In this document: positions 25,032 through 33,049 of the stretch, piece after piece | Position numbering within the stretch: the first letter of the stretch is position 1 | How the letters are laid out: the number at the start of each line of letters is the position of its first letter | Assembly (NCBI GenBank): GCA_964653095.1 | Contig: CAZZEH010000005.1 | Location: forward strand, 1 to 64,000 | Source of the DNA: JAMLHH01 sp964653095 | GTDB lineage: Bacteria; Bacteroidota; Bacteroidia; Chitinophagales; JADIYW01 | Length of the DNA: 64,000 nt | Direction: 5' to 3' | Made by a program: the position numbers and the translations under genes | Notes under the pieces: model-generated | What the model was told of the DNA's origin: nothing | The model's input: the letters and a program-made list of their open reading frames with translations, nothing else | Databases searched by the model: none

Positions 25032-26270
25032 ATGAATAACAATAGACTCCGTTTGCCAAAAAACTGGGCATTCATAGTCATAGTCAATTTACTTATTGCT
25101 GCTTTACTGGGATTACTTCTTAGATACAAAATAAATTATTCGCTGAGAATAGTAAATTACTCCTATCTATTACATGCACATTCTCATTTTGTATTTCATG
25201 CTTGGGCAGGATTAGCTTTAATAAGTTCTTTTGTTCAGTTTCTATTACCAAAAGAAAAAGGTGATAAAAGTACCTACGGTTGGATTTTTTGGCTAATGTT
25301 TTTGGCTTCATATGGAATGCTCATTAGTTTTATTATACAGGGTTACGGATTTTATTCTATTCTATTTTCTGCTATTGCCCAGTTTGTATATTATTGGTTT
25401 GTAATCCAGTTTATTATAGATAGCAAAAGCACAATAAAAAATAAAATTATAAAACTTTTTTCCTTTGCCTCGCTTGTTGCTTTGCTTATCTCAACACTTG
25501 GACCTTATTTCTTAGCTTATTTTTCTGCCAATATATCCTCACCATTGTTAACAAAGAGTGCTTTATACTTCTATCTGCACTTTCAATATAATGGTTGGTT
25601 TTCTTTTGCAATATTAACTTTGTTTTTTAATTGGCTTTATAATAAAAAGTTAGTTTATAAATCTTCTTATTTGAAATGGATCACAATACTATTCATCATT
25701 GGCATACTTCCAGGTTTTTCATTATCAATAATTGGATATGTAAAAAATAATCTTGTAATTCTTAGTGCTTATTTTGCTGTAATTACCAAGATTATTGCTG
25801 TTTTTTTACTTTTCATAAGTATTCTAAAAATAAGAAGTGAATTAAACAACACTCTCTCTATCCCAATGAAAATTTTATGGGGGATATCGGGTATCTCTGT
25901 ACTGTTAAAGACAATAATGGAGGCCCTTTTACTCAATCAAAATCTTGCAGCTTTTGCTTTTAGTTATAGACCCTTAGTTATTGGATATTTGCATCTCATC
26001 CTTCTGGTAATGTTAACTTTCTATCTATTAGGTTATTTTATTGAGAAAGGACAATTAATAATTATAAACAAAAGATTATCATCATATAGCCTATGGGGCT
26101 TTGTTATTTTCTCATTATGCAGTGAATTATTTTTGTTTTTGCAAGCATCCTCTTTTTTGTTTTCCATTCAAATGACTTTTTTATATAGTTATAATTTTTA
26201 TATAACTGTATTTATTGCAATATCTTTATTACTGCTTATAATAAGTCAAACCAAATATCTGAAACGATAA
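25032..26270 (+). CDS. multi-pass membrane protein with HAHSH motif, heme-copper-oxidase-like
   Basis: A 412-residue integral membrane protein with about twelve hydrophobic helices and almost no soluble domain. Seen: LLHAHSHFVFHAW (His48, 50, 52, 56) in helix 2, LHFQYNGWF in mid-protein, and GYLHLILLVML near residue 320. Regularly placed His residues in helices recall the heme ligands of heme-copper oxidase subunit I and NnrS-type proteins, but I cannot match all ligands, so the assignment is tentative. It lies between the AraC and sodA genes and shares an upstream motif with sodA, suggesting a role in oxygen, NO or redox stress. Confidence 0.6.
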   Translation: MNNNRLRLPKNWAFIVIVNLLIAALLGLLLRYKINYSLRIVNYSYLLHAHSHFVFHAWAGLALISSFVQFLLPKEKGDKSTYGWIFWLMFLASYGMLISFIIQGYGFYSILFSAIAQFVYYWFVIQFIIDSKSTIKNKIIKLFSFASLVALLISTLGPYFLAYFSANISSPLLTKSALYFYLHFQYNGWFSFAILTLFFNWLYNKKLVYKSSYLKWITILFIIGILPGFSLSIIGYVKNNLVILSAYFAVITKIIAVFLLFISILKIRSELNNTLSIPMKILWGISGISVLLKTIMEALLLNQNLAAFAFSYRPLVIGYLHLILLVMLTFYLLGYFIEKGQLIIINKRLSSYSLWGFVIFSLCSELFLFLQASSFLFSIQMTFLYSYNFYITVFIAISLLLLIISQTKYLKR

Positions 26271-26342
26271 AATCTACGAAAATCTTAGATGGAAAAGATA
26301 AAATCCTAGTCAGCGAGGTCCCAATTTCTAAAAACGGCTAAA

Positions 26343-26360
26343 AGCAGGATTTGTCCTAAT
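26343..26360 (+). promoter_or_regulatory. shared 18-bp regulatory motif, copy 2
   Basis: AGCAGGATTTGTCCTAAT, one mismatch from 24953-24970 and 65 bases before the sodA ATG. The flanking bases are not conserved, so this is not just a recent duplication of a promoter. Confidence 0.65.
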
Positions 26361-26400
26361 AGTGTACTGATTCGGAACATCTAAGCAGCCTAAAATTTAT

Positions 26401-26408
26401 CACCTTTG
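26401..26408 (+). promoter_or_regulatory. -7-like element (CACCTTTG) of sodA
   Basis: Seven of eight bases match TAnnTTTG. It starts 41 positions after the end of the 18-bp motif, identical to the spacing before the membrane protein gene. Confidence 0.5.
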
Positions 26409-26425
26409 GTATCAAAAATAAAATT

Positions 26426-27046
26426 ATGAGTTACACCTTACCGACACTACCTTACGAATATGACGCTTTGGAACCCTATATTGATTCTGAAACAATGACT
26501 ATACATCATACGCGGCATCATCAGGGGTATGTCAACAACTTAAACAAAGCTATTGAAGGAACAGAAGCTAAATCAAAAAATCTTGAAGATTTGTTGAAGA
26601 ATATAAGTGCTTATTCTTCTGCTGTAAGAAATAACGCTGGAGGGCATTATAACCATTCACTTTTTTGGACAATTCTGTCAGAATCTCCCCGAAAACACCC
26701 GCAAGGAAAGTTGGCAGAATTAATTAATTCAACTTTTGGAAGTCTTGACAAATTAAAAGATAAAATAAATCAGGCGGCATTGAGTCAGTTTGGTTCAGGT
26801 TGGGCATGGCTGTATGTACAAAACGATGGCTCGATAAGTGTAACCTCTACCGCTAACCAAGATAATCCATTGATGGATATAAATTCGAGCAATAATGGCT
26901 ATCCAATCTTAGGAATAGATGTTTGGGAGCACGCGTACTATCTGCGTTATCAAAATAAGCGAGCAGAGTATTTAGATAATTTGTGGAATATTGTTGATTG
27001 GGAAGAGGTTGAAAAGAATTTTAACACAGCATTTTTTAAGATTTAA
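26426..27046 (+). CDS. sodA: superoxide dismutase, Mn-type
   Basis: A 206-residue Fe/Mn superoxide dismutase. Metal ligands seen: His27 (MTIHHTRHHQGY), His77 (GGHYNHSLFW), Asp165 and His169 (DVWEHAYY). The GG in GGHYNHSLFW and the Gln in ANQDNPLM at about 145 are hallmarks of the manganese form rather than the iron form; metal use could still be flexible. No signal peptide, so it is cytoplasmic. It shares an upstream motif with the preceding membrane protein gene. Confidence 0.95.
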   Translation: MSYTLPTLPYEYDALEPYIDSETMTIHHTRHHQGYVNNLNKAIEGTEAKSKNLEDLLKNISAYSSAVRNNAGGHYNHSLFWTILSESPRKHPQGKLAELINSTFGSLDKLKDKINQAALSQFGSGWAWLYVQNDGSISVTSTANQDNPLMDINSSNNGYPILGIDVWEHAYYLRYQNKRAEYLDNLWNIVDWEEVEKNFNTAFFKI

Positions 27047-27151
27047 GCAAGAATTTTGTGCGACAACAAATTATCATATTTATTAACATTATAATTCATG
27101 TGGTATTTTAGGGTATTCTGTTTGAATATGTTTTTTGGTTTGTTGTTGCTA

Positions 27152-27187
27152 ATTCTCCCATCTCTTTATAAGTGGGGATGGGAGAAT
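27152..27187 (+). terminator. hairpin between sodA and the thiamine-diphosphate enzyme gene
   Basis: ATTCTCCCATC (27152-27162) pairs perfectly with GATGGGAGAAT (27177-27187) across 14 bases. The following ACTTTCATTT is only weakly T-rich. It may end the sodA transcript, or act in the leader of the next gene, whose ATG lies 23 bases on. Confidence 0.55.
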
Positions 27188-27209
27188 ACTTTCATTTAAA
27201 AAATTATTT

Positions 27210-28940
27210 ATGAATGGCGGTGACATTATAGCGAAAGTATTGCGTAAGCATGGAGTTGAATTTTTATTTACCTTATCAGGAGGTCACATATCATCTATTT
27301 ATGTAGGTGCAGAAAGAGAAGGTATTAGAGTAATTGATACTAGGCATGAAGCTAATGCTGTCTTTGCTGCTGATGCTGTCTCCCGTCTAACAAACATTCC
27401 CGGAGTCGCCACCGTAACTGCCGGACCGGGAGTGACTAATACTGTAACGGCCGTTAAAAATGCGGCTATGGCTCATTCTCCATTAATACTATTAGGAGGT
27501 GCTGCCGCTACCATTTTAAAAGGACGTGGTAGCCTTCAGGATATTGATCAAATATCAATTTTAAAATCTATTTGCAAATGGAGTGCATCCATAAAACAAG
27601 TTTCAGAAATTATACCAACTATTGAAAAGGCCTTTTGGAAGGCAAAAGAAGGAGTTCCGGGTCCCGTATTTGTAGAATGCCCAATAGATATATTGTATGA
27701 TAAAGATATTGTCAAGGAGTGGTATGTAACGAAAGGTAATGATAGTCCGTCAAAAAACCTAAAAGACATTGTAACGCGTTGGTATCTCGATTGTTATTCT
27801 GACTTTATTTTTAAAAATAGTAATAAAATCAGTTTTGAAACTCCAATAAAACCTATTGACTTCCCAAAGTTTCACTCTTTTCATATAGACAAGGCTTTAA
27901 ACATGCTGGCTACAGCAAAAAAGCCACTTTTTATTATAGGTAGCGGAGCATTGCTTCAACCTGATAAAGTCAACGAGTTAGCTACGGCAATCAAAAAATT
28001 AGGTATTCCCGCATATCTAAGTGGTATGGCTAGAGGACTACTGGGGAAGGATAATCCATTGCTTAATCGTCACAAAAGAAGAGATGCAATTAAAGAAGCT
28101 GATTTAATTATACTGGCTGGTGTACCTAATGATTTTAGATTAGATTACGGTTATCATATCGGGTACAGAAAATTTATTTCAATAAATAGAAGCAGGTCGG
28201 ATTTATATCTGAATAAAAGACCCACGCTTCCTGTCTTATCAGACCCTCTTGACTTTATTGTAGAGTTGTCTAAAAGATACACCGGAAACTACCCTGAATG
28301 GCAAAAAAAGTTATTAGAAATTAATCAGGCAAGAGAGGATGACATCGCTGCAAGAGCTAAAGAGAATGTAAAAGTTGGAATAAACCCTTTGGAATTATTT
28401 AGAACATTAGAACCTATGCTTAATGAAGATACCATTCTTATAGCAGATGGAGGTGATTTTGTAGCAACGGCTTCATATATTCTCAAACCCAGTAAGCCAT
28501 TAAGTTGGTTAGACCCGGGTGTTTATGGAACTTTGGGGGTTGGTGCAGGATTTGCCTTAGGTGCAAAATTAGTCCATCCAGAAAAAGATGTTTGGATAAT
28601 TTATGGAGATGGTAGTGCCGGATATAGCATGATTGAATATGATACTTTTAATAGATTCAATCTTCCGATAGTTTCTGTTATAGGTAATGATGCTTGTTGG
28701 AGTCAAATCGCCCGTGACCAAGTTGAAATATTAGGCAGTGATTGCGCGCTAAACTTGGACTACAGCGAATACCAGATGATAGCACAAGCATTTAAAGGAG
28801 ACGGTGAAAGAGTTGAAACAATAGAAGACTTTAAGCAATCAGTAAGGAGTGCACAAAAAGCCAATACAAATGGACAATCATATGTTATTAATGCAATTAT
28901 TGGTGTTACTGATTTCAGGAAAGGGTCAATTAGTGTATAA
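27210..28940 (+). CDS. thiamine-diphosphate enzyme resembling 2-hydroxyacyl-CoA lyase 2 (ILVBL type)
   Basis: A 576-residue ThDP enzyme of the acetolactate synthase/oxalyl-CoA decarboxylase superfamily. Seen: DTRHEANAVFAADA with the catalytic Glu, TAGPGVTNTVTAVKNAAMAH, and the cofactor motif GDGSAGYSMIEYDTFNRFNLP ending in GNDACW. The phrases WYLDCY, GMARGLLG, VDGGDFVAT-like ADGGDFVATASYIL, and the C-terminal TDFRKGSISV are very close to human ILVBL (HACL2) as I remember it, closer than to bacterial IlvB. That suggests 2-hydroxyacyl-CoA cleavage rather than branched-chain synthesis, but the bacterial substrate is unknown. First gene of a probable five-gene operon. Confidence 0.82.
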   Translation: MNGGDIIAKVLRKHGVEFLFTLSGGHISSIYVGAEREGIRVIDTRHEANAVFAADAVSRLTNIPGVATVTAGPGVTNTVTAVKNAAMAHSPLILLGGAAATILKGRGSLQDIDQISILKSICKWSASIKQVSEIIPTIEKAFWKAKEGVPGPVFVECPIDILYDKDIVKEWYVTKGNDSPSKNLKDIVTRWYLDCYSDFIFKNSNKISFETPIKPIDFPKFHSFHIDKALNMLATAKKPLFIIGSGALLQPDKVNELATAIKKLGIPAYLSGMARGLLGKDNPLLNRHKRRDAIKEADLIILAGVPNDFRLDYGYHIGYRKFISINRSRSDLYLNKRPTLPVLSDPLDFIVELSKRYTGNYPEWQKKLLEINQAREDDIAARAKENVKVGINPLELFRTLEPMLNEDTILIADGGDFVATASYILKPSKPLSWLDPGVYGTLGVGAGFALGAKLVHPEKDVWIIYGDGSAGYSMIEYDTFNRFNLPIVSVIGNDACWSQIARDQVEILGSDCALNLDYSEYQMIAQAFKGDGERVETIEDFKQSVRSAQKANTNGQSYVINAIIGVTDFRKGSISV

Positions 28941-28960
28941 TCAATAGACCAATAAATAAA

Positions 28961-29623
28961 ATGAAAAAAGGTTTTAAACTAACAGTTTTACTATTAATCC
29001 TGGGTTTTCAAGTGAGTTTTGCAGAGGATACTCCACCACCACTAAAAAATCCTCCAGTACATACCGAAACCACTTTTAATAATAGGGGTCTTTATTTCCA
29101 AGCTCTTATACACAAGAAATTTAAAAGCGTACCCAAATTAGGAATTTTTGGTTTGACAGAGATACTGGGAAGCTGGCGCAGAAGTCAACCTGATGAATAT
29201 ATGGTTCAGGGGAATATTACCTATGGGTTTGCAAAAGGTTTTAATCTTATAGGTGGTTTTCATATGGCTTCCGGTATAGGAATTCGACCAGCAGTGGGTA
29301 TAATGTACACATATGCCAAACAGGAAATACTGGTTGTGGTCAATCCGCGATATTATATTGATAATATTGGCAATTTGGAGGCAATTGCATTAGTAGAATA
29401 TAAACCTCGTTTGACAGAAAAATGGTCTATTTATTCTAAACTTCAGGGATTATATACTTTTACAGCCAAAGGGGGAGTACATGCGCGAAGTTATCTAATG
29501 ATAAGAGCCGGAGTTTCTTACAAAGAATTTTCTTTCGGCCCTGCATTGAACTTTGATTTCTACGGTCCTAAAAAGGTAAATGAGAATAGTTATGGCGCAT
29601 TTGTCGCTATATCATTGTTTTAA
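28961..29623 (+). CDS. secreted/outer-membrane protein of unknown function
   Basis: A 220-residue protein with a clear signal peptide (KKGFKLTVLLLILGFQVSFA). The rest is a series of short amphipathic beta-strand-like segments rich in Tyr, Gly and Phe (NITYGFAKGFNLIGGFHMAS, SIYSKLQGLYTFTAK) and ends in Phe (FVAISLF), typical of an outer-membrane beta-barrel. No named family recognised. It starts 20 bases after the ThDP enzyme and 13 before the lipoprotein, so an operon is likely. Confidence 0.7.
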   Translation: MKKGFKLTVLLLILGFQVSFAEDTPPPLKNPPVHTETTFNNRGLYFQALIHKKFKSVPKLGIFGLTEILGSWRRSQPDEYMVQGNITYGFAKGFNLIGGFHMASGIGIRPAVGIMYTYAKQEILVVVNPRYYIDNIGNLEAIALVEYKPRLTEKWSIYSKLQGLYTFTAKGGVHARSYLMIRAGVSYKEFSFGPALNFDFYGPKKVNENSYGAFVAISLF

Positions 29624-29636
29624 ATAAAAAAGTAAA

Positions 29637-30017
29637 ATGAAAAAAATAGTTTTAATGTTTACAGTTGCAGGTTTATTTGTATCCTGTGACTCTATCACCA
29701 GTAGTGCTCCACAAAATGATTTAAGCAATATTCAATCTGCATCTGTTATGTCGATATCAAGTAAGTCATCTGACGCTGACAAAAATCAAGGAGATATTTG
29801 GCTGGGAAGTTTAATCACCGAAACCCCTCAAGAGGGGCGTGAATTGGCGATAAAAATGGCCAGAAAAACCATTGGTGCAATTCAGAGTAATCCGGAGGTC
29901 AAAAAAAGGTTGAGAAAAGAGTACGCAGAAGATTCCGAACAATTGATTCTTTCGGCACAAGTTGTGGCAACTGAATTTCAAACAGTGGCTGAAGCAAATA
30001 ACTATTGGAGAAAATAA
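29637..30017 (+). CDS. small lipoprotein, unknown function
   Basis: A 126-residue protein with signal peptide KKIVLMFTVAGLFVSC and a lipobox Cys followed by DSITSS. A Ser-rich stretch (about 22-50) precedes a Lys/Glu/Gln-rich helical domain (ARKTIGAIQSNPEVKKRLRK). I do not recognise it. Position suggests it works with the outer-membrane protein encoded just upstream. Confidence 0.7.
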   Translation: MKKIVLMFTVAGLFVSCDSITSSAPQNDLSNIQSASVMSISSKSSDADKNQGDIWLGSLITETPQEGRELAIKMARKTIGAIQSNPEVKKRLRKEYAEDSEQLILSAQVVATEFQTVAEANNYWRK

Positions 30018-30111
30018 CAAAATCAATGAGATATGGTTTCCCATTCCTCGTATATATAGCAGGGTGGACAAGCTGTTTTTAAAATCTCTTAAAGTATAAA
30101 ATAAACTTGAA

Positions 30112-30753
30112 ATGAAGATATTCTTGTTAGGTTCAACCGGAGATACCGGTAATGAAATTTTAAAAAGGTTAATACAAGACGAGCATGAGATGAAGTTGTT
30201 AGTCAGAACACCATCGAAATTAAAGAGCAAAGGTTTTTTGGCTAATAAAGTGGAAATCGCCCAAGGAGATGTATTGGAATTTGATAAACTTGAAACCTAT
30301 TTTCAGGGATGTGATATAATCATCTCAGCCTTGGGTACGGGAACAAACAATGATTATACGGAAATATATTCGGAAGGTGGGAGAAACATCCTAGCAGCGA
30401 TGCGACTTAATAGAATTAAAAAACTAATTACAATTACTTCAGGTTTAATAGATATGAGCGACCCATCTACCGACAATTTCTTTATGAACCGAATTATACG
30501 TCCTAACTACAACAAAGTGTATTATGATCAAACTCGTTGGGAAGCCATTTTGGATGAAACTGATGATATTGACTGGATTTGCGTAAGACCAACAAATTTG
30601 TTGAATAAAAGTTATACAGGAAAATATAGAGTAAATCTTAATCATTGCCCAAAAGGAGGATGGAAAATAGGTAGAACTGATTTAGCTGATTTTATTGTTA
30701 AACAAATTGATTCCGATCAGTATATACATCAAAAACCAGTTGTAGCATATTAA
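30112..30753 (+). CDS. NAD(P)H-binding protein (atypical SDR, NmrA-like)
   Basis: A 213-residue Rossmann protein. Seen: FLLGSTGDTGNEILKRL with the glycine-rich loop GSTGDTG, LLVRTPSKLK, QGDVLEFDKLETYFQGCDIIISALGT and WICVRPTNLLN. This pattern belongs to atypical SDRs such as YwnB and biliverdin reductase B-like flavin reductases, which often bind NAD(P)H without the YxxxK motif. It lies 94 bases after the lipoprotein and 35 before an FMN reductase, so a linked redox role is plausible. Confidence 0.8.
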   Translation: MKIFLLGSTGDTGNEILKRLIQDEHEMKLLVRTPSKLKSKGFLANKVEIAQGDVLEFDKLETYFQGCDIIISALGTGTNNDYTEIYSEGGRNILAAMRLNRIKKLITITSGLIDMSDPSTDNFFMNRIIRPNYNKVYYDQTRWEAILDETDDIDWICVRPTNLLNKSYTGKYRVNLNHCPKGGWKIGRTDLADFIVKQIDSDQYIHQKPVVAY

Positions 30754-30788
30754 TAAAATCAGATTGATTATAATTTAAAACAGCAATA

Positions 30789-31331
30789 ATGAGAGCATTG
30801 ATATTTACAGGAGCACTAGAAAGGGAGGAATCTTCTACATCTGCTAGGCTTTCTAATTATCTAAAAACTCAGCTAGAGAGCAAAGGAATTGAAACTGATA
30901 TATTTAAAATTGCTGACTCGGGTGTTCCTCTATTTGATGTAAGCCTTATAGATAGACCTCCAATCGGTGTACAAAGGATGAATCTACTATTTCGTAATGC
31001 CGATTTTCACATTTGGATGACACCACTTTATCATGGGAGTATGACGGGGGTTATGAAAAATTGTTTGGATTGGCTAGAAATAAATTCTGATGAACCTATT
31101 CCTTACCTGACAGGTAAGGTGGTGGGGTTGATTTGCTGGGCAGATGGCGTGCAGGCAATCCAGGGAATTAATGCAATGGATTCCGTAGTAAAAGCGTTAC
31201 GAGCTTGGGTTGCACCATATAGCATAGCAATATTAAGAAAAGAACTTTTTAATGAGCAAAATGAAATAAGTGATGATTATAAGATTCGTTTTAATAAACT
31301 CATACAGTTGTTAAAATGGAACATGAAATAA
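30789..31331 (+). CDS. NADPH-dependent FMN reductase family protein
   Basis: A 180-residue flavodoxin-fold reductase. Seen: an N-terminal strand and phosphate loop MRALIFTGALEREESSTSARL, ADFHIWMTPLYHGSMTGVMKNCLDWLE (the PLYHGSMTG flavin loop), and PYLTGKVVGLICWADG. Members reduce FMN, azo dyes, quinones or chromate. Last gene of the + strand block; the convergent 88-codon frame and fic gene follow. Confidence 0.88.
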   Translation: MRALIFTGALEREESSTSARLSNYLKTQLESKGIETDIFKIADSGVPLFDVSLIDRPPIGVQRMNLLFRNADFHIWMTPLYHGSMTGVMKNCLDWLEINSDEPIPYLTGKVVGLICWADGVQAIQGINAMDSVVKALRAWVAPYSIAILRKELFNEQNEISDDYKIRFNKLIQLLKWNMK

Positions 31332-31598
31332 TTATACACAAACAAATGTAATGTTATGGCAAAAAAGAAATTTGGAGGTTTTAGGTTTTAGAACCTTTGC
31401 TCCCTTTGGTAGGAGAACGGAAAGGTGATGTCTGAGTAAATTTATCTTATCACAATGCCGACGATAGGTGGCTAAAACAAGCCTTAACTCCCCACTAAAA
31501 TCCTGTACAAAGATATAAGTGCCTTTTTGCGAAGCAGGAACGATAGTCCCTGCAAAGTGGGTGAAGTCTTTGTCTAAGATATTGTAGCGGTGTCCCAT
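31332..31598 (-). CDS. doubtful 88-codon open frame downstream of fic
   Basis: An ATG-started frame filling the 290-base gap between two genes, 21 bases after the fic stop on the same strand. The translation is basic and shows no domain I recognise. The first residues (MGHRYNIL) weakly resemble the start of REP-associated tyrosine transposases, but the rest does not. It may be a short hypothetical gene or noise. Confidence 0.25.
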   Translation of the reverse strand: MGHRYNILDKDFTHFAGTIVPASQKGTYIFVQDFSGELRLVLATYRRHCDKINLLRHHLSVLLPKGAKVLKPKTSKFLFCHNITFVCV

Positions 31599-31619
31599 AT
31601 GGATGATAGCTGCAAAATA

Positions 31620-32735
31620 TTACCTGACTGGCATTTTTTTTAATTCATAATTTGTGCTTCGCCCACCGCTGACTTCCTTTTGCAAAATATCCTTTTTTAT
31701 TAAATCCTGAATATCCCGAAGAGCTGTGTCTTGAGAGCACTTATTAATTTTAGCCCATTTAGAGCTTGTCAGCTTCCCGTCGAATCCGTCAAGGAGTCGG
31801 TTGATTATTTTATGTTGCCTGTCATTGAGAATGGTCGTAGAATGTAATTTCCAAAATTTGGCTTTTTGAAATATCTTCGACAATGTCTCTTCTGTGGAGT
31901 GTATAGCATTGATTAAGCACTGCAAAAACCACAAAATCCATTCTGTAATATCTGAATTCCCTTTTTGTGTTTTTTCGAGTTTTTTGTAATACTGCTTCCT
32001 CTCTATTCTAATTTGTGCAGACATACTGTAAAAACGCCTGACACTTTTGTCAGAACGTGCCAGTGTCATATCGGTAATCGCTCTTGTAATTCGACCGTTT
32101 CCGTCGTCAAAAGGATGAATCGTTACGAACCATAAATGAGCAATAGCTGCTTTAAGAACCAGATCTATTTCATGATTATTTTCAAACCAGTCTAAGAATT
32201 TAGTCATTTCCGATTCTATTCTGCCAGACCCCGGAGCCTGATAGTGAACTTTCTCTTTTCCCATAGGGCCTGATACAACCTGCATAGGACCTGTTGTGTC
32301 TTTCCTCCAGTCTGCAACTGTGATTTTATACAGATGACTCCAGCCTGATGGGAACAGTGCGGCGTGCCAGCCAAACAATCTGTCCTTAGTTAAAGGTAAG
32401 TCATATTTTTGTGTAGCGTCGAGCATCATTTCGACAATACCGTCTATGTGGCGTTCTGACTCTACTGCTCCTGCAATATCAATTCCTAATTGCCGTGCAA
32501 TTGAAGAGCGTACCTGCTCTATTTCTAAAAACTCGCCTTCAATTTCTGATGACTTGATAACATCTAAAGTAAGCGTATTTAATACAGCCTCATTTTGCAA
32601 ATCAAAACCTAATGATTCCATTTTACCAAGGAGTCTGCCTTGTTCGTTTCTGGCCTCACCTAATTTTAACATGACTTGCCGGTTGTCCCAAGTAAAGTCA
32701 GTCCAGTTCTCTTTTTCATGTATATAGACGGTCAT
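31620..32735 (-). CDS. Fic-domain protein with N-terminal DUF4172 (probable AMPylase)
   Basis: A 371-residue Fic protein. Seen: the inhibitory-helix motif SSEIEG (62-67, pattern [ST]xxxE[GN]) in the N-terminal region, the complete Fic catalytic loop HPFDDGNGR (207-215), and a C-terminal winged-helix-like segment (about 300-365, SSKWAKINKCSQDTALRDIQDL). Fic enzymes with this loop transfer AMP to target proteins and the inhibitory Glu blocks ATP. The C-terminal helix-turn-helix suggests it may also bind DNA. I chose the ATG at 32735; the longer frame starts with TTG. Repeated motifs overlap its start. Confidence 0.92.
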   Translation of the reverse strand: MTVYIHEKENWTDFTWDNRQVMLKLGEARNEQGRLLGKMESLGFDLQNEAVLNTLTLDVIKSSEIEGEFLEIEQVRSSIARQLGIDIAGAVESERHIDGIVEMMLDATQKYDLPLTKDRLFGWHAALFPSGWSHLYKITVADWRKDTTGPMQVVSGPMGKEKVHYQAPGSGRIESEMTKFLDWFENNHEIDLVLKAAIAHLWFVTIHPFDDGNGRITRAITDMTLARSDKSVRRFYSMSAQIRIERKQYYKKLEKTQKGNSDITEWILWFLQCLINAIHSTEETLSKIFQKAKFWKLHSTTILNDRQHKIINRLLDGFDGKLTSSKWAKINKCSQDTALRDIQDLIKKDILQKEVSGGRSTNYELKKMPVR

Positions 32736-32829
32736 TCTCCGCAGTTTATGCGACAAATATGTTCATTATTATCCGCAAATGCAATATTCTCCGCAAAATT
32801 TGCTGAGATTATGGCTGTTAATCTCCGCA
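32734..32829 (-). promoter_or_regulatory. four-copy ATTNTCCGCA repeat over the fic start
   Basis: Direct copies at 32734-32743, 32768-32777, 32786-32795 (all ATTNTCCGCA) and 32820-32829 (AATCTCCGCA), with offsets of 34, 18 and 34 bases. A weaker inverted copy (TGCTGAGATT) lies at 32801-32810. The first copy overlaps the fic start codon. The symmetric spacing suggests a multi-site operator, possibly bound by Fic's own C-terminal helix-turn-helix. Confidence 0.6.
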
Positions 32830-32881
32830 TTGCTGCTTTTACTTGGCGGTATCGTTTGATCAGCTTGGCGAAGTGGCGGGT

Positions 32882-32937
32882 TTTGCCGATAATTCCGATG
32901 GCTATCGGAATCAATCGAAGAAGGCGTTTTCGGCAAA
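32882..32937. repeat. nested inverted repeats between fic and rlmN
   Basis: TTTGCCGA (32882-32889) pairs with TCGGCAAA (32930-32937), and inside it ATTCCGAT (32892-32899) pairs with ATCGGAAT (32904-32911) around a 4-base loop. The gene pair is divergent, so this is not a normal terminator. Role unknown. Confidence 0.5.
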
Positions 32938-33033
32938 GGAATGGCAACCATTTTTTTGAGATTCTGATATCTACGACTCAGGGAATCATCCGAAAAGGAA
33001 GAAAAGCCGGTACTTACTTGTTTGTTTAGTATG

Positions 33034-33041
33034 TATCTTTG
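33034..33041 (+). promoter_or_regulatory. -7 promoter element of rlmN (TATCTTTG)
   Basis: Exact TAnnTTTG match only 8 bases before the rlmN ATG, so transcription would begin at or within a few bases of the start codon, giving a leaderless or nearly leaderless mRNA. Confidence 0.6.
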
Positions 33042-33049
33042 CAGACTGT

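Noticed and set aside
31332..31598. Antitoxin partner for Fic
   Set aside because: The Fic protein carries its own inhibitory motif, and the doubtful 88-codon frame lies downstream of fic without any antitoxin-like helix.
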